From Saccoglossus kowalevskii (Eukaryota; Hemichordata; Enteropneusta; Harrimaniidae), in NCBI RefSeq assembly GCF_000003605.2, contig NW_003107103.1, forward strand, positions 1,170 to 12,460: a stretch of 11,291 nt of DNA, given 5' to 3'. The position numbers were made by a program, and so were the translations under genes. Below the pieces are notes generated by a model, which was not told the DNA's origin, searched no databases, and worked only from the letters and a program-made list of their open reading frames with translations. Shown here piece after piece: positions 1-8,350 of the stretch (the stretch's first letter is position 1; each line of letters begins with the position of its first letter).

Positions 1-39
1 ACTTGGTTTAGCCGTGCATTATCAGCCAATATACCATGG

Positions 40-54
40 ATTGCATATGCAAAT
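40..54. promoter_or_regulatory. POU-octamer-like palindromic site
   Basis: The sequence ATTGCATATGCAAAT contains a perfect octamer ATGCAAAT at 47-54 and, on the other strand, a version lacking one T. POU-domain factors bind such octamers, and inverted pairs can bind dimers. There is no adjacent gene here, so any regulatory role is speculative. A closely similar site lies at 2898-2915. Confidence 0.3.
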
Positions 55-220
55 TTTGTGTTTGGACCAAGCAAATCAATGGATTAACACCATCAATATA
101 CTGGTATAATATAATTAAAAATAAACAAGCTTGCATTAATTAAGTGTTTTAGATGTCAAACTTTTTTCAAATATCCTTTCTTGATCCGAGGAATTCAGGC
201 ACCTTCCAACGTGTCGGATT

Positions 221-234
221 TATATATATATATA
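221..234. repeat. (TA)7 microsatellite
   Basis: Seven perfect TA units lie immediately before the first copy of the 253-bp tandem repeat. This is ordinary low-complexity sequence, but its position at the edge of the duplication may mark where the array began. Confidence 0.9.
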
Positions 235-488
235 GATTGATATTTTGAAGTATGGTCGTGATCGAATATACTAAGAGAGGGATCCCAGTTTTGCAGAAAT
301 TACAATATACACTTACATTATAATAAACAATTCTGCCACTCGTTCATATTTAACTAAGAAATCAATAATTTTACAGTGACAAATACAACATTGGATCGAG
401 CGAAAAATGAAAGTAAACACAATTGAATTATATAAATATTGTTCTAATAGTTACAAGACTGTTGTAAAATGCAAAAGTGCTATAAAGT
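235..488. repeat. Tandem repeat, first copy (about 253 bp)
   Basis: The copy begins near GATTGATATTTTGAAG and shares long blocks with the next copy, including GTATGGTCGTGATC, GCAGAAATTACAATATA, AAATCAATAATTTTACA and a final AAAGTGC-type block. No coding sequence is visible. Near 390-440 it holds about 45 bases that are absent from the second copy. It could be a monomer of a local satellite or a duplicated fragment of a mobile element; no terminal inverted repeats or A-tail are evident. Confidence 0.85.
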
Positions 489-696
489 GACTGATGTTTA
501 GAATGTATGGTCGTGATCAACTATACTGAGAGGGGAGGTCAGGAGGGGAATACCTGGCTCTGTATCGCAGAAATTACAATATATACTCATATTATAATAA
601 CAATTCTTCCACTTATTCATATTTAACCATGAAATCAATAATTTTACACTTACAAATATTGTTATACAGGTCACAAAACTGTTATAAAGTGCTACA
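489..696. repeat. Tandem repeat, second copy (diverged)
   Basis: This is a head-to-tail copy of the preceding unit, directly abutting it (GACTGATGTTTAGAAT against GATTGATATTTTGAAG at the start). Relative to copy one it has about 20 extra GC-richer bases near 535-560 (with GGTCAGGAGGGG) and lacks about 45 bases near its end. Many single-base differences show the duplication is not recent. Similarity fades around 696. Confidence 0.83.
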
Positions 697-1031
697 ACAG
701 CAACTCAGCACAATAGGAAACAAAATTACTATTATAATGAGATATATAATTTCTTCCAAGACGTGTAAGGCTATAGGAGTACGAATACAACTAGTCACAT
801 GCTGGAACATCTAATGTCTACATCCGACTATCACTTCAAGTATGAATGTGCCTTCAACTGGTTTGGTCGTACAACAATTGTACATGCGGATATACATGAA
901 TATTCAAGAGCCAGGAAGCAGAACAGACACCAAGAGCTCATGTGTGACACTTATGACATCCAGATACAAGCTTGTTCTACTAACTGAATACAATAAAATG
1001 ACTATACATGTTACAATATTATAGATAAAAT
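697..1031. other. Slightly GC-richer stretch with short overlapping frames, no gene recognised
   Basis: From about 760 to 985 the base composition is more balanced than the surroundings. Two plus frames (799-987 and 842-1024) and one minus frame (1104-904) are open together. None gives a recognisable domain, and frames this long are expected by chance here. It could be remnant mobile-element sequence or an untranslated exon. Confidence 0.3.
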
Positions 1032-1089
1032 GAATATAGAAATATGATAAGCGATCGAATATAGAAATATAGGAATTGAATATAGAAAA
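1032..1089. repeat. Three copies of GAATATAGAAA
   Basis: The motif GAATATAGAAATA occurs at 1032-1044 and 1057-1069, and a close version GAATATAGAAAA at 1078-1089. The starts are 25 and 21 bases apart. This is probably local slippage or a small minisatellite; no function is apparent. Confidence 0.75.
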
Positions 1090-2394
1090 TTTCATATAAT
1101 TCAAAATGATATAATACCTATATATAAATAAGTGTTTACTACCTCAATGACAATATACCATTCAAATTACACATGGGTTTTGCCATCTGTCATATTTGTT
1201 TGCAGATTACACGTAAAGTTACACATGGATACATTATTCATTACATATAGTGTCATAAACACAATGACATTTGTGGTATAACTCTTTGCCATAAAATGTT
1301 TATTACTGTTAATTATTCACTGTTTTTATTGACATAGAAGAGTAAAATTCGCTAAATTAAATCTATGTTTAACTTTGGAGAATCCGTGAATTATAACCAT
1401 TTTCAACAGCAGCAAGAATTAATCTTTTTATACTATATTCAGGAATGTCAGATATAAATGATTTACATATATGCAATCATTTGAATTACCTTTACCTAAT
1501 CGTGCTTGATTCTGTGAATTGCACCACTAAATCCACACATACACGTGGGAACACATTCATGCTTTGCTGCTACTATTCCTTATCATTAAATCTCCAGCTG
1601 GAATACATTGTTGGCGTTTCTAATGTGACATTTTTTTTTATTCATTAGAGGGTGTTGTTATCAGTGACACTAGTAATAACAACAGTGCTAGTTTGTTCCA
1701 CGTTGAGTAGTTTGTAGTTACTCGGTTCAAACATCCCGAACAATTGAAATTGTTTAACAAAGGAAGTGTTTTTCTATTTTGGAACAAATCTTTTTATTTA
1801 TTAGTTCGCTTATTCAATATAAAATGCTTGTTTTGCCTTGCTGAACTATACATTAGGAAGCTGTAATTAGGTCCCTCAATATTGTTATGGTTATATATAT
1901 GGTACTAGAAACCTAACATAATTCGTTCATCGATTGCAGGTAAAGTGAAAGTCCTTGATTGAGAGATAACTGGGTTTATACTCTCGAATTACAGACAGTT
2001 AGCTCTTTTATGCATCTCCAGTTGCCAACAGCTGTTTTTTCGATAGATCAATAAAGATTTCTTATATATTATTGTAGTTACGCCATGAAAACCACTGCTC
2101 AAATGTGGTATACTTAGTTTGTCGACGTAGTTAAAACTTGAACAGTGCCTTTGTATGCCCGATGAAACATTAAGATATCGATGCTAAAAATGTTTGCAAC
2201 ATTACTTGCAATATATTTCTGAATCAGTTTGCTCATATCCTGTCAAAAACAGTCTGAATAATAGCCTCATTGAGCTTTAATGCTAATCACATTATCGTAT
2301 TTACTTGTGAACGCAAAAACTGACTAGAGATGGCAGTTGTAATGTTCAACAAAAGAATATATTGGGGAAATATTATAACACATTAATTAAATAG
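1090..2394. other. Non-coding AT-rich stretch with a small hairpin
   Basis: I see no gene here. TTACACATGG occurs twice (near 1165 and 1222). A hairpin at 1654-1683 has perfect 8-bp arms (GTTGTTAT and ATAACAAC) around a 14-base loop, right after a T-rich run and TTCATTAG. A minus frame across about 1780-1650 is open for about 43 codons, and a plus frame is open at 1445-1648; neither is recognisable. The patch at 1500-1620 is a little GC-richer and may be an old repeat. Confidence 0.5.
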
Positions 2395-2607
2395 ACACGT
2401 GTCTACTCAGCTGATGATTCTATCGATTGTAATTTGCCTCCGAGACCCAAGGGTGTAAACAGTGCAGTTTCTACCTTTAGACGAATCAGTAAAATTAAAG
2501 ATTTTGTATGGTTTGGTTTGTGTTCTGGTCTTGTGATTTATGTTTTCCTTCACCAGTTATCAGTCTCGTTATTATCCGAAATATATTATTCTTTCCAGTT
2601 TATGTAA
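2395..2607 (+). other. Candidate exon or open frame with one hydrophobic segment
   Basis: Seventy codons are open between TAG at 2392 and TAA at 2605, without an internal ATG except the last codon. Residues 29-36 are basic (RR, K, K) and residues 37-60 (FVWFGLCSGLVIYVFLHQLS and onward) are hydrophobic, like a membrane helix with a cytoplasmic basic flank. A possible acceptor (GTCTACTCAG) ends at 2410, and possible donors GTAAAA and GTAATA follow within or at the end. GC content exceeds the flanks. The layout loosely recalls the start of DEG/ENaC-type channel subunits, but the diagnostic His-Gly is missing and I do not claim that family. A frame of this length is expected several times by chance in the window. 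Confidence 0.2.
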
Positions 2608-2863
2608 TATCAAAATCAGCATTTCTGGAGTACTATAATTTAACGAGTATTTAATCGTATATGGATTTATGTTTAAACAATATCTATTTGACAGTAACCG
2701 ATAATAATAAGACTTGCGTTTTTACTGTTTAATTGGTTTATGTCTCTGTTTAAATATTGTCTGGAATAAACAGTTATTGGCTAGAGTCCCAATTATGGAG
2801 CAAACTGCAACATAAGACGATGATGTATATTATACTATATTATCATAACGGCAATGGCAATAA

Positions 2864-3016
2864 GTTGCCATAACTTTTAGATCTTCTAGCGGGTCTGAAT
2901 TTGCATATGCAAATTTAATGGGCTTCAGAACTCATGTGTCTAATGTTAAGGCAAATAAACATTTGAAAATGAGTGTTTCTGATCTTCTAGATGTGGCAAG
3001 TGCAACCATGGATTAA
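2864..3016 (+). other. Small open frame across the octamer palindrome
   Basis: The frame is open from 2864 to a TAA at 3014. An ATG at 2918 would give 32 residues, starting MGFRTHVSNVK and ending SATMD. The peptide has balanced composition but no recognisable domain. GATCTTCTAG occurs at 2880-2889 and again at 2981-2990, so the stretch may hold a degenerate direct repeat of about 101 bp. It may be a remnant of a repeat family; a function is not supported. Confidence 0.15.
2898..2915. promoter_or_regulatory. 18-bp perfect palindrome of two inverted POU octamers
   Basis: AATTTGCATATGCAAATT is its own reverse complement. It contains ATTTGCAT (2899-2906) and ATGCAAAT (2907-2914), two perfect octamers abutting in inverted orientation. 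An 18-bp perfect palindrome is unlikely by chance at this base composition. The arrangement resembles dimeric POU sites in general design, but no promoter or gene is evident beside it. Confidence 0.4.
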
Positions 3017-3931
3017 GTTAGCATATAGTTTTTACCCCCAAACACATTACTGAGGTGCAAATGGTGTACATAAATGGTGGTGTACAGTTTTCCTGTATAT
3101 GTTCTATCTACATTGACACTACAAACGGGTCTATAAAAAAACGTTTCAGCAATCACCTATTTCATTTAGTAATATATATTACGTAATACCCCTAAAAATA
3201 ATTACATGTACTGTTCCGGCGCTCACGCAAGTAAGACGTTACGAATACAAATATATCATTTGCCGCACATGATAAATTCGTGTTAGAAAAGGTGCTCCAC
3301 GAACCAGTCTCAATTTGAACAGAGTACGTGCGTGTACGTTATCTTTACAAATAGCAAATCCGTACGACATACATTCAGATGAAGATCGAATAACAGTATA
3401 ATCCAACACAGTAACAATATGGACATTGTACGCTGCATACTATATGTGACTGAAAAAAATGTACGTTACTGAAATGTACACTACTTACTAGTATAACAAA
3501 TCGGAGGTTAAAATGGAAAAACAATCATTTCTTCTAAGCCCACCAGGTGTTTCCTGTTGACCCCAACTTGAATGACGTCGGGTTGGTTTGATTTGTCGAA
3601 CTACCCCGTCAAACTAATTTCAAAGTAATTTGCAATTCACATTCATAAAACAGTTGTAGTACTACATATTGCTTGATATGCGATTGAAAAAAAGCAGTGA
3701 ACGATTAACGGTTTAACTTCGTCGTCAATTTTCACGGATTTGGTCGGTTCATTCAACAATCGCAGGAATTTTGAAATATTCAACTCAATGCATTGTGCAG
3801 TTTAGACTACTAAGATTATCCTATATTTGTTGTTCATTAGTTACATAGTTTCTGTCCAAACTATACACGTTTTGTTACATTTCTTTATCACTTGTGACTC
3901 GTGATGACTATTGAACCATGTCTCAGATATA
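3017..3931. other. Non-coding stretch with a CpG-rich patch
   Basis: No gene is visible. Between 3216 and 3368 about 13 CpG dinucleotides occur in some 150 bases, unlike most of the window. Another more balanced patch, around 3535-3620, has a weak dyad (TTGGTTTGA against TCAAACTAA) and a partial CRE (TGACGTC). These may be fragments of younger mobile elements or regulatory sequence linked to the relic that starts at 3932. Confidence 0.35.
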
Positions 3932-4462
3932 ATGGCAAAATCTAGAGCTGAGATTCAGCGTACATACAGGAAAAGAAAAGCACAGTAATACAAACGCATA
4001 TTGTAGTGTACTTTAGAAGTAAAGAGAACCAACATGTAGTTGCAGTTGCAGTGCCAGATGAAACATCACATCACACGTAATTCTTCAAATTTGATAACAA
4101 AAATAATTTCACTGGAAAGTCGTGTTGAGGTTATCCCTTATTGGACAGACAATCCCACCAGTCAATATCGTAACAAGATTTACCATACCATTGCTAACTA
4201 TGAAACAATATTTGGAATGAAAACATGATGGAAGTATTTTAGGCAGAGCCTGGCAAAGAATCATATATATATATAAAAAAAGTTTATTTTCTAGTGTGTT
4301 AGCAGAAATGTCCATGATATTCATGCCTCTGGAAAGTCGAGAATTGTCCGGAGAGGATCTTGCGATCATTGAGAAACAAAATCAATGACAAACTTAAGTG
4401 AAAGTTTGGTTACTAGAGAACAGATCGATATAGCTGGTATGATGACAACAGTTAAAATGTAA
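3932..4462 (+). pseudogene. Decayed, internally deleted transposon-type gene
   Basis: The stretch starts with an ATG at 3932 and reads MAKSRAEIQRTYRKRKAQ before a TAA at 3986. This basic N-terminus matches my recollection of an uncharacterised, repetitive protein family in marine invertebrate genomes. In the same frame, 4142-4177 gives WTDNPTSQYRNK, which recalls a conserved motif of the same proteins. At 4229-4260 the bases still resemble the next motif, a Trp-Asn-Tyr-Phe and Gly-His-Gly-Lys type block, with an apparent one-base loss after the TTT at 4238. From 4301 the frame reads RNVHDIHASGKSRIVRRG, then SCDH, and runs on to a TAA at 4460. Frame stops lie at 3986, 4004, 4037, 4226, 4274, 4292 and 4370, so it cannot be expressed intact. 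The protein start lies about 150 bases from what should be far downstream motifs, so most of the middle is gone. The transposase role and family assignment are inferences from memory. Confidence 0.55.
4263..4275. repeat. Short AT microsatellite inside the transposon relic
   Basis: Six and a half AT units followed by a run of A lie between the recognisable Trp/Gly-His-type block and the next conserved block of the relic. They replace whatever coding sequence was once there, which fits slippage and deletion after the gene lost function. Confidence 0.8.
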
Positions 4463-5005
4463 GTGATATTCGTCTGTATGTACAACAGCATATGTTTTGA
4501 ACACCTGGTGATCATGTACAAATTGCATCAAAATAGAAAGTTCACATTAAGTACAAATATTGAGTTCAACAACGCATGCACAGTACAGTATAAAGGCTTA
4601 TATAGTCAATATCTGCTGATTATGTTTAATATATAAAAGTCATACAGGTGTAGAGTAAAGGCACCACTATGTGAAAATGATACGTGCGTGACGGTGTGCA
4701 GATGACACTGCAATTTATATTGCCAATTTGGCTAGTAACAATATAAACAGCCATGCATGGCACAATCCCTGTTAGTTATCAAATTTATAATACATTGGTC
4801 CCATAATGTCTAATGTATTTACCAAGTTTGAACAGTAAACAGCCGAGATTCCATTCCGGAATTGCTGGATTTTGATGATTTTTCAGTACAAAAATGACCG
4901 TCATTTTACAATCTTGAATCAGATTGTGAAACAAATCGGTGCGTATATGTATAATATTATGTATGATGTATGTGTGAAGTTTGAATGTAATCAGTCCTGG
5001 TATGT
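4463..5005. other. Featureless AT-rich stretch
   Basis: I see no open frame with recognisable content, no RNA gene and no clear repeat between the end of the transposon relic and the hairpin region. Scattered TACATGT-like words are common across the window. Confidence 0.4.
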
Positions 5006-5194
5006 CTAAGATATATGTCTGAACGCATACACATCAATCCATAAGTCCCCGTTTTTGGACTGCGTCCAAACAGGGACTAAGAAACATACATTACAACAGA
5101 ATCCAGTTTGACACATTACACTCACTAGCAAGACAGCAAGAAGAACAATTCTGCCGAGAAAATTATTATTGTAATCATTTTTATTTAGCACCAC
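5006..5194 (-). other. Small open frame with a hydrophobic N-terminal segment, probably fortuitous
   Basis: A 62-codon frame starts at an ATG (5194-5192). Residues 15-27 (RIVLLAVLLVSVM) are hydrophobic and followed by several cysteines, so it looks superficially like a short secreted peptide. The hydrophobic core is encoded by T-rich sequence that yields such strings by chance, and the C-terminal half overlaps a strong DNA hairpin (5044-5078). Within the frame, splice-like signals (TTTTCTCGGCAG and GTGAGT on the minus strand) flank about 25 bases. No family is recognised. Confidence 0.12.
5044..5078. repeat. Strong 35-nt inverted repeat (hairpin)
   Basis: AGTCCCCGTTTTTGGAC and GTCCAAACAGGGACT pair across a three-base TGC loop, with one mismatch and a two-base bulge. 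The arms are GC-richer than the neighbourhood. The AGTCCC ends could be what remains of a fold-back mobile element. It is not the histone 3' stem-loop. Confidence 0.7.
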
Positions 5195-6084
5195 TCAAAG
5201 AATGATAACAATTGAATATTCACACATGTAGAGAAGCTGGCAATATTACACTCGTCAGAGAAGGTACTGAATGAACATTTTGCCCACAAAAAGTCTATGA
5301 TGTTTATACTACAATTGTAAAACATACAAACATGAGTCAAACAATACAAATGCACCAAGTATATTTGAAAGCAACTTATCAAGGGTCTCATTGTATTTCA
5401 TCAAATTTATTATGTATAATTATGTGATTAATATAATTAGGTTTCTGAACACGATGTAATTATTTAGTTAGTAGTATGAGTATGCGTCAGCATAGTCTGT
5501 GTTAATGCTGGGCAACGATGCGTCAATCTTAATCTCCTACACATGACTTGCACAACGCACGCGAGTCGTAACCCCCCTCACATGACATCAACGTGTGCCC
5601 CCATTCAGAGGCAATTAATCAAAAATATTAATTTCACTAATGTACCGTATATTAAGTGAATATGCTTCCGTAAACAAATTATTGAGAAACTTACCATGTG
5701 AATCATTAGGTGTTTTCTGTACATAAAATATGACTAAAATATGCATCTCTATTGTAGCTGTGTTTCTAATGGAGCTAATGCGGTACATCAACATATACAA
5801 GAATATATGATATAGGTTTATACAAGTTATTATTTTGATTCATATAGCTGGCAGATAAGTACACATTCAGAAGAAAAAAAATAGTTTAAGCTAAATGGAA
5901 AATATTGAACACAAATGATATTTATCATACAGCCATTGATGTAACCACAATGTAAAGAATACACAGAGGGAATCGAAGATACATCAAATCAACACACCGC
6001 CACATCTGAATATTAAAACATAGTTGCAATATTGTAAATTCATAAACATAAATAAAACTGTTTTAATACAGAAGCATTTACATT
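5195..6084. other. Non-coding stretch with a CpG-rich patch
   Basis: Two minus frames (5391-5185 and 5800-5615) are open but unrecognised and at chance level. At about 5483-5592 there are roughly eight CpG in 110 bases, with runs of C. There one plus frame of about 58 codons and one minus frame of about 29 codons are open. This patch is probably a repeat fragment. Confidence 0.35.
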
Positions 6085-6110
6085 ATAACTAATACATATA
6101 ACTAATACAT
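6085..6110. repeat. Perfect 13-bp tandem duplication
   Basis: ATAACTAATACAT occurs twice head to tail at 6085-6097 and 6098-6110 without a mismatch, so this is a recent slippage event. Confidence 0.9.
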
Positions 6111-8220
6111 TCACCCTCCTGTTGAAATTCACCAGTCCAAAAAAATTAGATACTATGAAAGATGATTTCAAATCATAATATTATGTATTATGGATATTAT
6201 GGATTTGGATATACTTTTAGATTTGGGGAAATATATGTTCAAGTTTAAAGATGCAAAATGGATGAAAACACGTTATTTTATTTAATATTTGGTTTGATAC
6301 TGTATCAGTTGATGATTAATTCAATTTACAATTAATTTCAACCCTTTGAGAATCAAATTGTTTCTACTCAAAAATGATTTAATTTGTTGCCATTTTCTGT
6401 AAGTTTTACAGAATTCAGTCTTAATTTTGAACAAAACAAACTAAATATGACATTGCCTTTAGTTTTTAATCGAAAAGTTAGAAACTTTTTGACAACATTA
6501 TGTTGAAAATAGCAGACTATAAACGTTTGTTATTCATAGGAGTGCTTATATCGATTATCACATCTTATTTTCTGTTACGATAGTTTATGTATTTTATTGG
6601 TATGTTTGCAAATGTGTATTAGACTGTGCAGCAATCATCTCCATGAGTTGATATTGAAACTAAGTCTATTATTCCCATGGGATTTGATATTCATTACCGG
6701 TACAAGATACATGTAAATGATTCACTTCATTGAACATATACACGTACAGCAATACAGCAATGCATATTCCCTCTGAGACCAGTGACCTCTGAAAGTGTAT
6801 CACCAATAATCAGTCAAGTAGAAACAGGCAAAATTTTTATCAAATTTTGACTTCTACTTTCTCAATTTTTGACATCTGTCATTTGCACCATGCAAAGATT
6901 TTATACTGATAAATTTAGGTGACTGAGTTAGACACAGTTTGGAATAGTGTTGTTATTGTTATTGTGTACATATTAACAACATTGACCAATTTACGTATGT
7001 ATAATTTTCGCAATTTAATACCTTAATGGCATTTATGATTACAAATTTTCAGAAAGGACACCAGAGAAATGTTCATTGCATCAAAATTTCTAGAAAAAAA
7101 CGTCTCTCCTGTAATAAAAACGTTATACAGTAACTGTGCACAATGATGTAATTTCTTCACATTTTTGCCCACCAACATGCTTTGCATATAAGTATACCTT
7201 TCAATCTGATAACAATTTGTCCCCAAGTTTCAGTGACCAGGATTCACAAAAATCATAATGAAAAAATACATTATTTTATCTTTGAGTGTGTACAACTACG
7301 CATACACGCAAAATGTAATCCCCTTTATAATATAATCTTTTTCTTTGATTTTCAAGTCTAAAAGTTTAAACATTGGCAGGCAAAGAAATACGAGCATGTC
7401 CGGATACCATATAACAAAATAACAGCAGTCTCTGAGTATAATAATGAATAATAAGTGTAGATCGACTGATAATATTGCTATACATTATCTCATACTAAAT
7501 TTCAGATATGAGCTTTATTACTCAAAAGCTTTTTTTTTAAATTTAATCATACTGTACTCTGAGCTATAATAAAGATATGGGCAGAAACTTTTCTGAACAA
7601 TTGTACATGTAAATATAAATACAGTAAAGGTAACTGTTCTTTATAATTAAAACTTTTTCTAATTATCCTTTTTCCCATAGTGAAGACATCTTCTAATCTG
7701 TTTTCATATAGTGACATTGTTAAAAAATATATAATATGATAGCATGGGTTTTAGAAAAAAGGTTGGGAAAGAAATAATAATGCATTATCATGATAGGCTC
7801 TTTGAAAATGTTTGCATAATATTCAATCTATTTTTTCCAAAACATAGTTTTGTACCACAAAAGAGATGTCATTCACTAACACCATAGATACACTGATCTC
7901 AAGTTAAAGATTAAATATTGATTAAATATAATTGTGATTATTAGCTTTTTTCTCAAAAATTATGAATAGGCTTCTATATGTATTTTAAAGTGTTTGAACA
8001 GACAATGTATTTCACTTGGAACCCATAATCACACAACCAACACTTAGAAACAGAATGACGATATATGTTATACATTTGATTTAAACATCAGAACAACCAC
8101 AAGTGTTGTGCTTCTTACGAAAACTTGTTCTGCATCGCTGATGTCCACTGAAAATATATGGCAATATTTGTCTGTTGTGATTAAAAAAAAATATAAATAT
8201 TTCTGTATTTACATCTGGTA
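6111..8220. other. AT-rich stretch, partly the likely 3' UTR and flank of the PLAC gene
   Basis: No gene is seen. The part next to 8220 follows the PLAC stop codon on the minus strand and is probably transcribed as 3' UTR, perhaps to around 7500. On that strand a run of T, TATATTTTCAG near 8150 and GTAAGA near 8117 look like splice sites around 29 bases, but they follow the stop codon and are not needed. A minus frame at 7226-7023 is open but unrecognised. GTTATT repeats occur near 6950. Confidence 0.4.
7514..7519 (-). terminator. Candidate polyadenylation signal (AATAAA) for the PLAC gene
   Basis: This is the first canonical AATAAA on the minus strand that I find downstream of the stop at 8221. 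It would give a 3' UTR of about 700 bases. The bases after it are T- and G-containing but not a striking downstream element. In DNA this AT-rich the hexamer occurs often by chance, so this is only the first reasonable candidate. Confidence 0.25.
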
Positions 8221-8336
8221 TCATCTTTTTCCTCTGGTACACGACTTGCAACACTTAATTCCATAGAACTTGTGATCACATACATTATGCCGAGGTACAA
8301 GGTGGCACCAATCAAATAGATCCACACAGTCTGGAT
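8221..8336 (-). CDS. Terminal exon encoding a PLAC domain (C-terminus of an ADAMTS, ADAMTS-like or papilin-type protein)
   Basis: The frame read down from 8336 begins with the last two bases of a split codon, runs 37 codons and ends in TGA at 8223-8221. It opens PDCVDLFDWC, continues HLVPRHNVC and closes with CCKSC and a short basic tail TRGKR. The six cysteines have the spacing C-x6-C-x8-C-x8-CC-x2-C, which is the PLAC (protease and lacunin) pattern. This module sits at the extreme C-terminus of many secreted matrix proteins: ADAMTS metalloproteases, ADAMTS-like proteins, papilin and lacunin. In all of them it follows thrombospondin type-1 repeats, and its cysteines are thought to form disulfides. 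A good acceptor (TCTCTGTTTCAG) lies just upstream and sets the intron phase to 1. The stop a few residues after the last cysteine is normal for the family. The exact family member cannot be decided because no other certain exon lies in the window. GC content is clearly above the flanks. Confidence 0.88.
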
Positions 8337-8350
8337 CTGAAACAGAGATC
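8337..8350 (-). other. 3' splice acceptor of the PLAC exon
   Basis: On the minus strand the bases read GATCTCTGTTTCAG, a pyrimidine-rich tract ending in CAG directly before the first coding base at 8336. It fixes the exon boundary, and the open frame behind it starts in phase 1, so the preceding exon must end with one base of a codon (N then AT: Asp, Asn, His or Tyr). The sequence upstream is AT-rich with no open frame, as expected of an intron. Confidence 0.75.

Noticed and set aside
1721-1741. GGTTCAAAC followed by ATCCCG, reminiscent of a tRNA B-box.
   Set aside because: The T-arm does not pair properly, and there is no A-box or acceptor stem at the right distance.
1650-1780. Minus-strand frame of about 43 codons ending in TAA followed at once by an AATAAA-type sequence.
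   Set aside because: The length is expected by chance, the peptide has no recognisable domain and there is no convincing upstream acceptor.
4109-4369. Minus-strand frame of 86 codons, the longest start-to-stop frame in the window.
   Set aside because: It lies opposite the plus-strand transposon relic, whose frame carries recognisable motifs, so it is best seen as a shadow.
7023-7226. Minus-strand frame of 67 codons.
   Set aside because: No domain, no supporting splice or start context, and composition like the AT-rich background.
8117-8160. Apparent exon of about 29 bases on the minus strand just beyond the PLAC stop (TTTTCAG to GTAAGA).
   Set aside because: It follows an in-frame stop after a complete PLAC domain, and the upstream coding exon has no good donor.
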